This document shows positions 51,102 to 58,645 of a stretch of DNA of 64,000 nt, one piece after another (positions within the stretch are counted from its first letter, which is position 1; every line of letters begins with the position of its first letter). Source of the stretch: Candidatus Melainabacteria bacterium (GTDB lineage: Bacteria > Cyanobacteriota > Vampirovibrionia > Obscuribacterales > Obscuribacteraceae). Below the pieces are notes generated by a model. The model worked only from the letters and a program-made list of their open reading frames with translations. It ran no database searches and was not told the origin of the DNA. The position numbers were made by a program, and so were the translations under genes. Location of the stretch: assembly GCA_003242885.1 (NCBI GenBank), contig QKMZ01000015.1:519568-583567 (forward strand). Reading direction: 5' to 3'.

Positions 51102-52439
51102 ATGGTATGGTTTAATTCCTTAAATCAGTTTCCGGACGAAACAATACTACCTCGCCAGTACGTCTGTGATACGAGTAAGTTCGATGCATTGTCGACAGGC
51201 GAGGACAGTGCAGATATTGATGAGGCGAGCGAAGTTTATTTGAAGCTGAGCCTCTTTAGCCGAATGATCGTTGAAAGTGGCCTGATTACTCGAGAACAGT
51301 TTGTTCATGCCTGCAGGGTAAGCTCAGCGACAGGTCTACCTGTTGGTCGAGCACTAGTTCTTCAGAAAGCGATTACAGAAGTGAGGCTTGCTACTATTTT
51401 AGACATTTGCCAGCGGGTAGAGGAAGGAACTCTCTCTCTTGAAGAAGCTTTCGAAACCTTGAATTTCGTGCTGCATCATTTTGCTCTTTCGCACGACGGT
51501 GATACATTTCATCTGAAAGCCCGTAATGGTAAAAGGTTTGAAGAGTTACTCGTAAATTCGAAACTAGTCTCCAAGACGGATCTATTGACCGCTATTGAGA
51601 TAAGTTTGGTACGAAAAGAGTCATTGGCAAAGACTCTAGTAGCCTTGTGTTATCTAATTGAGCCCGCCATCACGATCGCCACAAATTTGCTGGACAAGAT
51701 AAACCGTGGCGAAATCAATTTTCAACAAGGCGTTAAATGCCTCAATCAGATTGATTGGGAGGGCGAAAAACCGACAGCTGAAGGTCTTCTCGAGCGTCAC
51801 CTTGTAAAACCAGATGATCGCTCGGTTGTCTTGAGCCCTGGACGAGCGCGAAGTACGCCCCAGTCAAATTCGCTCGATTGCAGCATGGAAGAAGAAGTGT
51901 CCGAAGCAACACTGACAACAACATCGCAATTGTCTTTTGGCAGTGGAATGCAGATGTATGAGAAGCTTATGGAGGCCTGCGATCGTACGGCTGTAGCTTT
52001 CTTGGAAAGATGTGATTACAAACAAGCTGAAAACGTTTACAGAAGGGTGTTGGCACTATCTGCACCGAAGCAAGGCTCCCCTTGCCAGATCAGGGCTATC
52101 GCTAACCTTGCGGAATTGGTGAGTAAGCGCGGCGCCCATGCAGATGCGGCGGCGCTTATGAATCAAATTGTAATATTGTTGGATTCTTCGGAATCATATG
52201 ATGGGTTGCAGCTGGCATTCTATCTGTCCAAACTCTCGGAAATGTATATGAGGGCGGGTCAGTACTGCGACGCAGAGCCACCACTGGCTCGTGCACTTCT
52301 GATTCGAGAAGGTCTTTTGCCGGACGGGCATCCAGGATTGGTAGCAAATTTGCGTGCCTATGGTGCGCTGTTGGTCATATTAGATCGGAATTGCGAAGCG
52401 GAAAAACTGTTTGTGCAGTCTCAAACTGAAACATCCTAA
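51102..52439 (+). CDS. MshEN-like repeat and TPR protein
   Basis: A 445-residue cytosolic protein. Two segments (about 50-120, MIVESGLITREQFVHACRVSS; and about 145-215, ELLVNSKLVSKTDLLTAIEIS) have the pattern of the PilB/MshE N-terminal domain (compare ELLVDNGLITAEELKLVQQ in PilB here). This domain binds c-di-GMP in MshE. The last 150 residues are TPR (NVYRRVLALS; AALMNQIVILLDSS; EPPLARALLIREGLLPDGHPG). ATG 51102 has AGGTG upstream; GTG 51093 is possible. It is stand-alone, not fused to an ATPase. Promoter with direct-repeat box at 50961. Confidence 0.7.
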   Translation: MVWFNSLNQFPDETILPRQYVCDTSKFDALSTGEDSADIDEASEVYLKLSLFSRMIVESGLITREQFVHACRVSSATGLPVGRALVLQKAITEVRLATILDICQRVEEGTLSLEEAFETLNFVLHHFALSHDGDTFHLKARNGKRFEELLVNSKLVSKTDLLTAIEISLVRKESLAKTLVALCYLIEPAITIATNLLDKINRGEINFQQGVKCLNQIDWEGEKPTAEGLLERHLVKPDDRSVVLSPGRARSTPQSNSLDCSMEEEVSEATLTTTSQLSFGSGMQMYEKLMEACDRTAVAFLERCDYKQAENVYRRVLALSAPKQGSPCQIRAIANLAELVSKRGAHADAAALMNQIVILLDSSESYDGLQLAFYLSKLSEMYMRAGQYCDAEPPLARALLIREGLLPDGHPGLVANLRAYGALLVILDRNCEAEKLFVQSQTETS

Positions 52440-52687
52440 AAGGCCTAGGCTTCAAATTGAGCGCTGAAATTCTAACTCTGGTAGAAAGTCATCAAAGATG
52501 GCCAAGAATCATCAATAGTCTTTCTCGCTGTGGTCATAATGCTCTTTTGGCTGATCGATACTGTGACGCCATTAAAACTCTGATGAGTTGGTCGGCAAAA
52601 TTGATATGTTGCTGTCTTTAATGGTGTGAAAAGAAACATCCGAGTCGAATTGCACCTTGGATGGGCGAGGTCAATCGGGAAAACGTT

Positions 52688-53029
52688 CTAGAGCTCTGCA
52701 CCGCAGGAATGACAGAACTTATTGCCAGGTTCATAAGGAGTTGAGCACGTAGCGCAAGAATACTTTTCTTTCTGTGAAGCCTTCGTCTTTCTGCAGTCAA
52801 AAAGGAGAGCAAGTCCAAAAGCGACTAGAAGTATTCCAAAAATAAGCATTGGCAAGTTTCCGACTTTGAAAGCCAGTCCATAATCAACAGCAAGAGCACT
52901 TGAGACGTCAAAGAATCGACAGCCTGTGTCACGCGTTAGGTGTCCAGAATGCTGCCACGGTGGCAACATTGCCAACACTACCCAGAAGAGCGCCAACATG
53001 GACAGGACTTCAAGGCGTCTGATGTTCAT
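52688..53029 (-). CDS. Membrane protein with C-terminal zinc ribbon, copy 1
   Basis: A 113-residue protein with two membrane helices (about 8-25 and 58-78) and a C-terminal zinc ribbon CATC...CHSC (YSCATCSTPYEPGNKFCHSCGAEL). The end is nearly identical to that of 58169-58444 (YSCASCSTPYEAGSKFCHSCGAEL), and both start M(N/T)I(R/K)RLEVL(S/A)M. GAGG precedes ATG 53029. The function is unknown. The cytosolic ribbon may bind a partner protein. Confidence 0.75.
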   Translation of the reverse strand: MNIRRLEVLSMLALFWVVLAMLPPWQHSGHLTRDTGCRFFDVSSALAVDYGLAFKVGNLPMLIFGILLVAFGLALLFDCRKTKASQKEKYSCATCSTPYEPGNKFCHSCGAEL

Positions 53030-53167
53030 TGCTCAAACCTCAGAATGGATTTTTTCCATTTTAACCTGTTCTGAAATTTACGTCTCTCATTTGCTATTCG
53101 GATGCACTCTATCGCACATAAGCGCATCTGCGGCCGCGCTTTGATGCTGAGAATCTGAGACAGCTTA

Positions 53168-53344
53168 CTAAGGTTCAGTCGATTGATGAGGGGGCTTTTC
53201 GTCGCTCGTTTGTGATGCTTCTGCGATTTCCTTTTCTTCGCCATCAACCTTGCCGTAATCGCCGATGATAGTTTTAAGAGGACAAAAGTTCACTAACACA
53301 CAGCCGGTGCAGTGAACCATTCTTGCTATAGGACAAATAACCAT
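53168..53344 (-). CDS. Small cysteine-rich protein
   Basis: A 58-residue protein beginning at ATG 53344 with GGAG about 8 nt upstream. The first 31 residues hold Cys4, Cys12, Cys15 and Cys21 in the pattern CPIARMVHCTGC...NFCPLKTIIGDYGK, which could bind a metal or an Fe-S cluster, and the rest is an acidic tail. It lies between two genes on the same strand (53390-53734 and 52688-53029), so an operon of three is likely. The frame, the ribosome site and the compact Cys motif support it. Confidence 0.6.
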   Translation of the reverse strand: MVICPIARMVHCTGCVLVNFCPLKTIIGDYGKVDGEEKEIAEASQTSDEKPPHQSTEP

Positions 53345-53389
53345 TGCAGTTTCTCCTTTGATTTGCAGTCACCGCGGTGGTCAAAATGC

Positions 53390-53734
53390 TTACCAGACCC
53401 AGGGATAATTAGAGCTTTTGGTTTTTGCATAGAACTGAACTTCGTCAACGAATATCTTTTCCATGAACTCAGGGCGCAATGATTTGAGCCTTGTCCATAC
53501 CTCAGGTTGAAACTTAAAATTGCGCATGCCGAGGGTCATCGTTGGCACTACTCCAAGCCAACCCGCCGCGATCATGTCGTCTGCGTCTGGGTCGCCTTTC
53601 ATAAGCGATACCTCGGGGTCTCCCTGAAGCAAACAATACGCCAGCAACAACTGTGCCGACTTAGGCAGGGCAGTCATGTGGGCAAGTGAAATTTTCGAAT
53701 CAGAAAGTCCAAAGAAATGAAAGAAAGCGTTCAT
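53390..53734 (-). CDS. Small protein of the YPWVW-ending family, copy 2
   Basis: A 114-residue paralogue of 43263-43652, sharing MTALPKSAQLLLAYCLLQGDPEVSLMKGDPDADDMI and the C-terminal SSNYPWVW. It is predicted to be cytosolic. AAAGGGG precedes ATG 53734. It resembles the soluble part of SieB-like proteins only weakly. It is first in a probable operon with the Cys-rich protein and the zinc-ribbon membrane protein. Confidence 0.65.
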   Translation of the reverse strand: MNAFFHFFGLSDSKISLAHMTALPKSAQLLLAYCLLQGDPEVSLMKGDPDADDMIAAGWLGVVPTMTLGMRNFKFQPEVWTRLKSLRPEFMEKIFVDEVQFYAKTKSSNYPWVW

Positions 53735-54092
53735 AAAATCCCCTTTGTCTGTGTGTCACCAGAGGATTTAAGTGTTTTCTTCGGCCGTTTGGAAATTAAG
53801 TCTGTTCGGGGAAATCCATAATTCCGAACATACCTTGATTATGACACAAACTGAAGGGGTTCTCTAAATCTGACATCTAATCGGGGCAAGACTTTGCAAA
53901 CCGCTGAAACTGGCGATTTTGGAAGCCGTATTAGGCTTTTTGAGGCGTGACACTACTTTCAGGGTCTGATTTGTTGACCGCAAATGAAGTGAGCCCTATT
54001 CTTCAGCCGCCGCGGCAGCGCACAATTGTCTCGCTTTCTTATTTGAATGAGCCTTCGATTACGGTAATCGCATCTATCTTTCACGCTTTGTG
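53735..54092. other. Divergent intergenic region, no gene seen
   Basis: Part of a 549-bp gap. It must contain the promoter for the minus-strand operon. A third TTCAC half-site occurs at 54081, 13 nt upstream of the box at 54093. No small ORF with a ribosome site, terminator or RNA motif was recognised. Confidence 0.5.
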
Positions 54093-54124
54093 TTCACCCA
54101 GTTTTAACCTACGCGGAGCATACT
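54093..54124 (+). promoter_or_regulatory. Direct-repeat activator box and -10 for the 54284 gene
   Basis: TTCACCCAGTTTTAAC (54093-54108) is identical to the 16-bp box at 41896. The -10 CATACT is at 54119-54124, 26 nt from the box start. The mRNA leader would be about 150 nt. Confidence 0.75.
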
Positions 54125-54283
54125 GAGGTTAGGCCAGTCACCCAGCTCTGGGTGGCAGACATTCAAGCGAAGAATTCTTAAAAGAACTCAGATTTAAAGG
54201 CATACATCAGTCATGAACCTTTCCATCATAAGTACTTTCGAAAGTTTGATGGTCACATGCACTGAAAATCGGAGGATTTTTGA

Positions 54284-55483
54284 ATGAACAAAACAGACTG
54301 TAAATGGCACACGGCTGCGGATTCCCGAAAAATTTGCTTGCAAACTTTACTGGTTGGAGCGACAGCTATCTTGACTTTGTCTGCGCCAATAGTGCCTGCT
54401 GATGCAAAAAATGAAGAAAAGAAGCAGCAACAGCAGCAGCAGAAAGAACAGCAAAAGAATGATAACCAGCAGCGTAAGCAGTATCAAAACGCGGATAAGC
54501 AGCTTCGCAGCAACAATCAGGGTGATGGGCGTAATCACGCACAAGAAAAACAGCGTGAGCGAGAAGCAAACTATCAGTCAGCATTGAATCAAGCTCAAGA
54601 GAAAAGTCGCAGGCAGACTGAACAAGCGAATAAGCATGATGCTAAAGCACGCAACAATGAATTTAATCAAACGCTAAAGCAGCAAAAACGTGACGGAAGA
54701 AACTCCACGTGGCGTGATTACAAGGACAGAGAGATTCAAAGGGAGCGAGTCAATAATCAGGCTGATGCGCGCGAGCGCCAAGCTTCTATAAAGCGAGAAA
54801 ATGAACGACTTGAGGCGCTCAATCGGGCTAATCAGCAAACGAAGAATCGAGCGCGCAATAGCAACGATTATCGGCGTAGTTATCGTCCTGACAAACGCTG
54901 GGACTACAAACTAAATAATCGTGAACGATATCAGACATACAAAAGGTATCACAACAATTGGAACGAGCAAAGGTCGTATTTGAGGTCAAATCTCAGCCGT
55001 TTTAATGAGTTGGCTGATCTCAATCGACAACAACAGGAGCAGTTGGATCGGCAAATGAGAGCCGCATATCTTCAGTATCATAACAATCAATACAATGGCT
55101 CTTATAGCTGGAACGAATACTCCGATCCTCGGTTTATTGATTACATACAAACCAAAAACCCCTCACTGCTGCAAAGCATTCTCGGTTTTCTCGGATTGGG
55201 AGACGGAGGAGATTACTTGTATTCTTCTAACTGGAGTGATGAACGTTCCGAATTGACGCAGAACATTGCCAATATCCATCAACTCGCACTTGAGGGCCGT
55301 ATAACATCTGCACAAGAAAGTGCCCTTCTGGATCAATTGAGGCCTGAGTTCATGGAGTATAAAAACAACAACTGGAATGGCTCAGTGGGCTGGTCTCAAT
55401 ATTCAGACCCAAATTTCATCGACTATCTCAACAGGAAGAAGCCTTCAATTCTAATGACTGTTCGCGATTTTCTGATTCGTTAG
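54284..55483 (+). CDS. Secreted Gln/Asn/Arg-rich protein with C-terminal repeats
   Basis: A 399-residue protein. The signal peptide ends near residue 42 (LSAPIVPADA). Residues about 45-245 are extremely polar and helical (Gln, Asn, Arg, Lys, Glu), then two repeats of about 75 residues (SRFNELADLNRQQQEQLDRQ...NGSYSWNEYSDPRFIDYIQTKNPS and ANIHQLALEGRITSAQESAL...NGSVGWSQYSDPNFIDYLNRKKPS). The second repeat's first part has the helical-hairpin pattern of the SLH-protein repeats. GGAGG precedes ATG 54284. Likely an envelope or extracellular stress protein. Confidence 0.7.
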   Translation: MNKTDCKWHTAADSRKICLQTLLVGATAILTLSAPIVPADAKNEEKKQQQQQQKEQQKNDNQQRKQYQNADKQLRSNNQGDGRNHAQEKQREREANYQSALNQAQEKSRRQTEQANKHDAKARNNEFNQTLKQQKRDGRNSTWRDYKDREIQRERVNNQADARERQASIKRENERLEALNRANQQTKNRARNSNDYRRSYRPDKRWDYKLNNRERYQTYKRYHNNWNEQRSYLRSNLSRFNELADLNRQQQEQLDRQMRAAYLQYHNNQYNGSYSWNEYSDPRFIDYIQTKNPSLLQSILGFLGLGDGGDYLYSSNWSDERSELTQNIANIHQLALEGRITSAQESALLDQLRPEFMEYKNNNWNGSVGWSQYSDPNFIDYLNRKKPSILMTVRDFLIR

Positions 55484-55671
55484 GCAAAATATTCAACTTG
55501 AAACATTAACCTCAATACTGCTTTTGCCTACAGCGAGGGCTGTATTGCTATGCTTCGTGGCAAGGCGACGTCTCTACAATTCAATTAGGTTGAACAATCA
55601 ATTCGCAATGTGAGAGTCCAGCTGAAACTCCCGTTGAGTTTTGAGTGCTTTGTTTGCAGATCCAGGCGGTT
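55484..55671. other. Intergenic region, no gene seen
   Basis: Together with the promoter at 55672 it forms a 333-bp gap upstream of the ECF sigma gene. Nothing apart from that promoter is recognised. Confidence 0.5.
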
Positions 55672-55704
55672 TTCACCGCAGTTTCACATTGAGCAAACTA
55701 TGAT
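55672..55704 (+). promoter_or_regulatory. Direct-repeat activator box and -10 for the ECF sigma gene
   Basis: TTCAC-CGCAGT-TTCAC (55672-55687) is a perfect direct repeat with 11-bp period. The -10 TATGAT is at 55699-55704, 27 nt from the box start. It places a sigma factor under the shared regulator. Confidence 0.75.
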
Positions 55705-55816
55705 GAGAATGTGCCAGTCAAGGCGAGTCGAGTGGAGATTTGCTCCGGCTGCTGGCATTGTATGGTGGCGAGCAACGTGAACAGCATTTCTCGAGCTTTT
55801 TACCGAAAGGGAATGT

Positions 55817-56500
55817 ATGAACACGTTAAATCAATTGAAAATAAAGCAATCCTATTCTTGTCCTTTACTCAGAATCGCTTCTGAGACTAAGCAATTCAAG
55901 CATTTGCCAGAGCTCGACCTCGTCTTGGCTTGTCAGCAACACAAATCAGGCGCAATAGAAGAACTCCTTCAGCGCTACAAAGGTGCAATTAGAAACATTG
56001 TTTACAGGCTGGCGCCTGAATGCAGAGAAATTGCAGACATTTGTCAGTCTGCTGAAATTAAGGTATGGCATTCAATTTCAACATTAAGACAACCGCAACG
56101 CTTCAGAGCATGGCTTAAAAGACTAGTATCAAACATCTTCTACGACTACTGCAGAAGGTCTCCTAAAGACTTCATTCTAGTGTCAATGGACGAACCTTAC
56201 GTAGGCAGTGACGACTTCAACACGGGTGCCACCCGGAATATTTTTGATCGCAAACCGCAGCCTGATGCCGTTGTCGAAGGCTACGAATTGCTTGATGAGA
56301 TTCAGAAAGCAATCTCTTCGATTCCATCTGAATTTAGCACAGCGATGCTTCTGCGCGATGAAGACGGTCTTTCTTACGAGGAAATTGCCTTGCTTACAAA
56401 ATCGGAGCTCGGGACCGTCAAATCTAGAATTTCACGTGCCAGAAGCAAGGTTCAACGGGCAATGAGACCATATTTGAGCGGGAGTGCCTGTAATAACTGA
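55817..56500 (+). CDS. ECF-type RNA polymerase sigma factor
   Basis: A 227-residue sigma factor with only regions 2 and 4: region 2 (ADICQSAEIKVWHSISTLRQPQRFRAWLKRLVSNIFYDYCRR) and region 4 (IPSEFSTAMLLRDEDGLSYEEIALLTKSELGTVKSRISRARSKV). This is the SigE/RpoE-like ECF layout. AAGGGA precedes ATG 55817. No anti-sigma gene follows, so activity may be set by transcription from the direct-repeat promoter upstream. It would act as a second tier of the island regulon. Confidence 0.88.
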   Translation: MNTLNQLKIKQSYSCPLLRIASETKQFKHLPELDLVLACQQHKSGAIEELLQRYKGAIRNIVYRLAPECREIADICQSAEIKVWHSISTLRQPQRFRAWLKRLVSNIFYDYCRRSPKDFILVSMDEPYVGSDDFNTGATRNIFDRKPQPDAVVEGYELLDEIQKAISSIPSEFSTAMLLRDEDGLSYEEIALLTKSELGTVKSRISRARSKVQRAMRPYLSGSACNN

Positions 56501-56556
56501 TAGAACAGAGAATTCAAATTATTTCTGTTCAAATGATTCGGCGATCAAACAGTTGA

Positions 56557-56604
56557 TATCTCTCGCCGGTTGCCTGGTTGTTGGCAAGCGGGTTTGTTGC
56601 TCAT
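56557..56604 (-). pseudogene. Remnant of the start of the FHA gene
   Basis: ATG at 56604 opens MSNKPACQQPGN, which aligns at DNA level with the start of the FHA gene (MSNEPRLPTLVNQATGER at 40047) with an internal deletion of about 7 nt that breaks the frame. Similarity ends at 56557, at the edge of the direct repeat. No FHA domain follows. Confidence 0.65.
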
Positions 56605-56963
56605 ATCTCTCTTAATCCCTGTGTTTCCAGAGGACGGTCTAATGCTTGTGGCGCACCATTTTGTGGTGAAAGGTTAGCAGAATTTTACGGCGTGCCAAAA
56701 TCGACATTGTCGAGGGGACGAGTTCTATTTTCATAGCAAAGGATGAAAATTAACGCTAGTAGGTACATCTGACACAAAAACTCTTGTCCTGATAAAGTGG
56801 ACTCTATCGGACGGTAGGTTAGTTAAAACGGCTTGCATACCGCTTGAGCGCAGGAAATAATTCAAGTCTTGCGAACTTTGATTTGATGAAAACTCGAGTA
56901 AGGTGTGTCAAATTTGCAGTTGAGAATGTTTAACGGCGGACCAGAAAAACTGTTTCGGACATT
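56557..56963. repeat. Long direct repeat, right copy
   Basis: About 407 bp aligning with 39992-40408. It holds the broken FHA gene start, the divergent intergenic region, and the true start of the gene at 56926. Several blocks are identical between the copies (for example CGACATTGTCGAGGGGACGA and GTCCTGATAAAGTGGAC), while other parts have drifted. The gap between copies is 16.1 kb. Confidence 0.85.
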
Positions 56964-58155
56964 CGCAAATTTCTTTGCTGGCGTTTCTGCGTCAACCTTT
57001 CTTTTGGCTTTGCTCTTCAGTATTTGTTGTTGTCTTTGCGTCAGCCCCTGCCTTCGTGCCGAACCACTCAAAGCAGGCATCGAGTTTAGTGACTCGCTTG
57101 AGCCGCTGAAGGCCGGTTTGCGCGAAGGTCAGCGAATGAATCTTGGTGCCGTTGAGACTGGTAAGAGAAATATTACAGCGTGGCGCCGTATTCCAAATTG
57201 GTTTGCAGGTACTTGGCATAAAGAAAAAAGTACTCGCATGGTTAATGGCAAACCTGTGTCATATCAAACGCGAATGGACATGATAACCGGCTACCAAATG
57301 GATGCGAAAGGACGAATCTGGCAGCCCGTCTTCGTCAACGTTGGAAAAGTAGAAACCGACGACTACATCGAATACATGATGCCGCAGCGACCAACAATCT
57401 ATGCAATGGAGAAGAACAAATACACTTCGTTTTCGCTATCTACGCGTGTTCGCATTGATAAAGACACCAATCAAATTATGAGCTCGTTTCAACAAGAAGA
57501 TTTGAGCGTTTCAACTCCTCAATCTGACGGCGTTGTGAAAGCTGTCGTAGAGTGCCGTGTCTTTAATCAAGATGGGCGTGTGAAATTCGAAGACACGATT
57601 GAGGTTCTGGAACAGAGAATAGAGGAATTCAATCCTATTGATGAATACAACGGCATTGATTATCGCGATAGCTTTGTCAAATTCCTGGAGGCAAGTGGGC
57701 ATCCTGAGTTGATTCCGCCGGAACGTCCGAAATCTGTTTTAACTGAAAATCAAGAGCGAATACTGAGTGTTGAAACTCGCACGAATAGGATGCAGGTTTT
57801 TAAGAGAGGTGGTGGAGAGCCTGGTGGAGCGCCTGGTGGAGCGCCTGGTGGAGCGCGTGGTGGAGAGCGCGGCGAGGAGCCGCAAGATGATGATGAACAA
57901 CAGCCACAACAGCGTACCGGATTCCAACCTTCGCAGCGCCCACAATCGCAGACACAGCAGTTGCAGCAAAAATTTCAACAGCTAGAGCAACAGCTTCAGC
58001 AGATGAAACAGTCGCGACAACAAACTCAATTCCAACCTCCTTCCCAACAGACGCAATTTCAACCGCAGCCGCGCCAGCCGCAGTTCCAGCCGCAACCGCA
58101 ACAGCGCTCACAGCAGCCGCAGCAGTACAGAAAAGGATCTGACTCTGGGTTTTAG
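56926..58155 (+). CDS. Secreted protein with Gly-Ala-Pro and Gln-rich tail
   Basis: A 409-residue protein. ATG 56926 is preferred over GTG 56905 because only this ATG stays in frame in both copies of the repeat. The signal peptide is long (to about 45, TFLLALLFSICCCLCVSPCLRA-EP). Residues 85-270 form a folded domain (NWFAGTWHKEKSTRMVNGKPVSYQTRMDMITGYQMD). A GGAPGGAPGGARGG stretch and a Gln/Pro tail follow (about 305-409). No family is recognised. It was probably the original divergent neighbour of the FHA gene. Confidence 0.7.
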   Translation: MFNGGPEKLFRTFANFFAGVSASTFLLALLFSICCCLCVSPCLRAEPLKAGIEFSDSLEPLKAGLREGQRMNLGAVETGKRNITAWRRIPNWFAGTWHKEKSTRMVNGKPVSYQTRMDMITGYQMDAKGRIWQPVFVNVGKVETDDYIEYMMPQRPTIYAMEKNKYTSFSLSTRVRIDKDTNQIMSSFQQEDLSVSTPQSDGVVKAVVECRVFNQDGRVKFEDTIEVLEQRIEEFNPIDEYNGIDYRDSFVKFLEASGHPELIPPERPKSVLTENQERILSVETRTNRMQVFKRGGGEPGGAPGGAPGGARGGERGEEPQDDDEQQPQQRTGFQPSQRPQSQTQQLQQKFQQLEQQLQQMKQSRQQTQFQPPSQQTQFQPQPRQPQFQPQPQQRSQQPQQYRKGSDSGF

Positions 58156-58168
58156 CTGCGTAGCGTAT

Positions 58169-58444
58169 TTATAGTTCGGCGCCGCAAGAGTGGCAGAATT
58201 TGCTGCCCGCCTCGTAAGGCGTGGAGCACGATGCGCACGAGTACATCTCTTTCTGTTCGCATTTCTTTTTCGTTTCGCAGCACTTCATCAAAAGCGATAT
58301 AACGAACACGAAAATCAAAACGCCCAGCAGCAGGCGCGGAAAGCCTCTGAGAGAAACCGCTAACGAGGGACCAGGCGGAAACACCGCAAAAACAGCCAAG
58401 AAAAGAGCAGACATTGCTAGGACTTCCAGGCGTTTTATGGTCAT
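58169..58444 (-). CDS. Membrane protein with C-terminal zinc ribbon, copy 2
   Basis: A 91-residue paralogue of 52688-53029, shorter between the two membrane helices, with the same N-terminus style and zinc ribbon (CASC...CHSC). GGAGAGA precedes ATG 58444. It is convergent with and 13 bp from the 56926-58155 gene. The function is unknown. Confidence 0.75.
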   Translation of the reverse strand: MTIKRLEVLAMSALFLAVFAVFPPGPSLAVSLRGFPRLLLGVLIFVFVISLLMKCCETKKKCEQKEMYSCASCSTPYEAGSKFCHSCGAEL

Positions 58445-58645
58445 GGCGTCTCTCCGGTTCCGACAAGTTTTTCCATTCTACCGTGCCTGGCGACTTTAAG
58501 CTGTTTGCCAGCCTGGCCTGGGTTCGCTACGATAAAGCCACGGTAGTGCCACCTTCGTGACCGTTGGCGCCGGCACCTCTGAGACACCGAACGACGCATC
58601 CGCCCCTTACTAATTGCTAAGTTCCACCAGGAGATGATTTAGACG

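Noticed and set aside
53026..53247. Minus-strand basic 73-codon frame
   Set aside because: It overlaps the Cys-rich small gene in another frame. Its Lys/Arg-rich composition is a frame-shift image.
54400..54900. CAG/AAG-rich stretch as a possible tandem DNA repeat
   Set aside because: It encodes the Gln/Arg/Lys-rich helical part of the 54284 protein and is not a regular tandem repeat.
40408..56557. Prophage, transposon or integrative element with integrase
   Set aside because: No integrase, transposase, phage structural or conjugation gene and no tRNA-linked attachment site is seen in the interval. Homologous recombination explains the repeats better.
56862..57080. Minus-strand 72-codon frame at the right repeat end
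   Set aside because: Antisense to the real gene at 56926, and the corresponding frame is not kept in the left copy.
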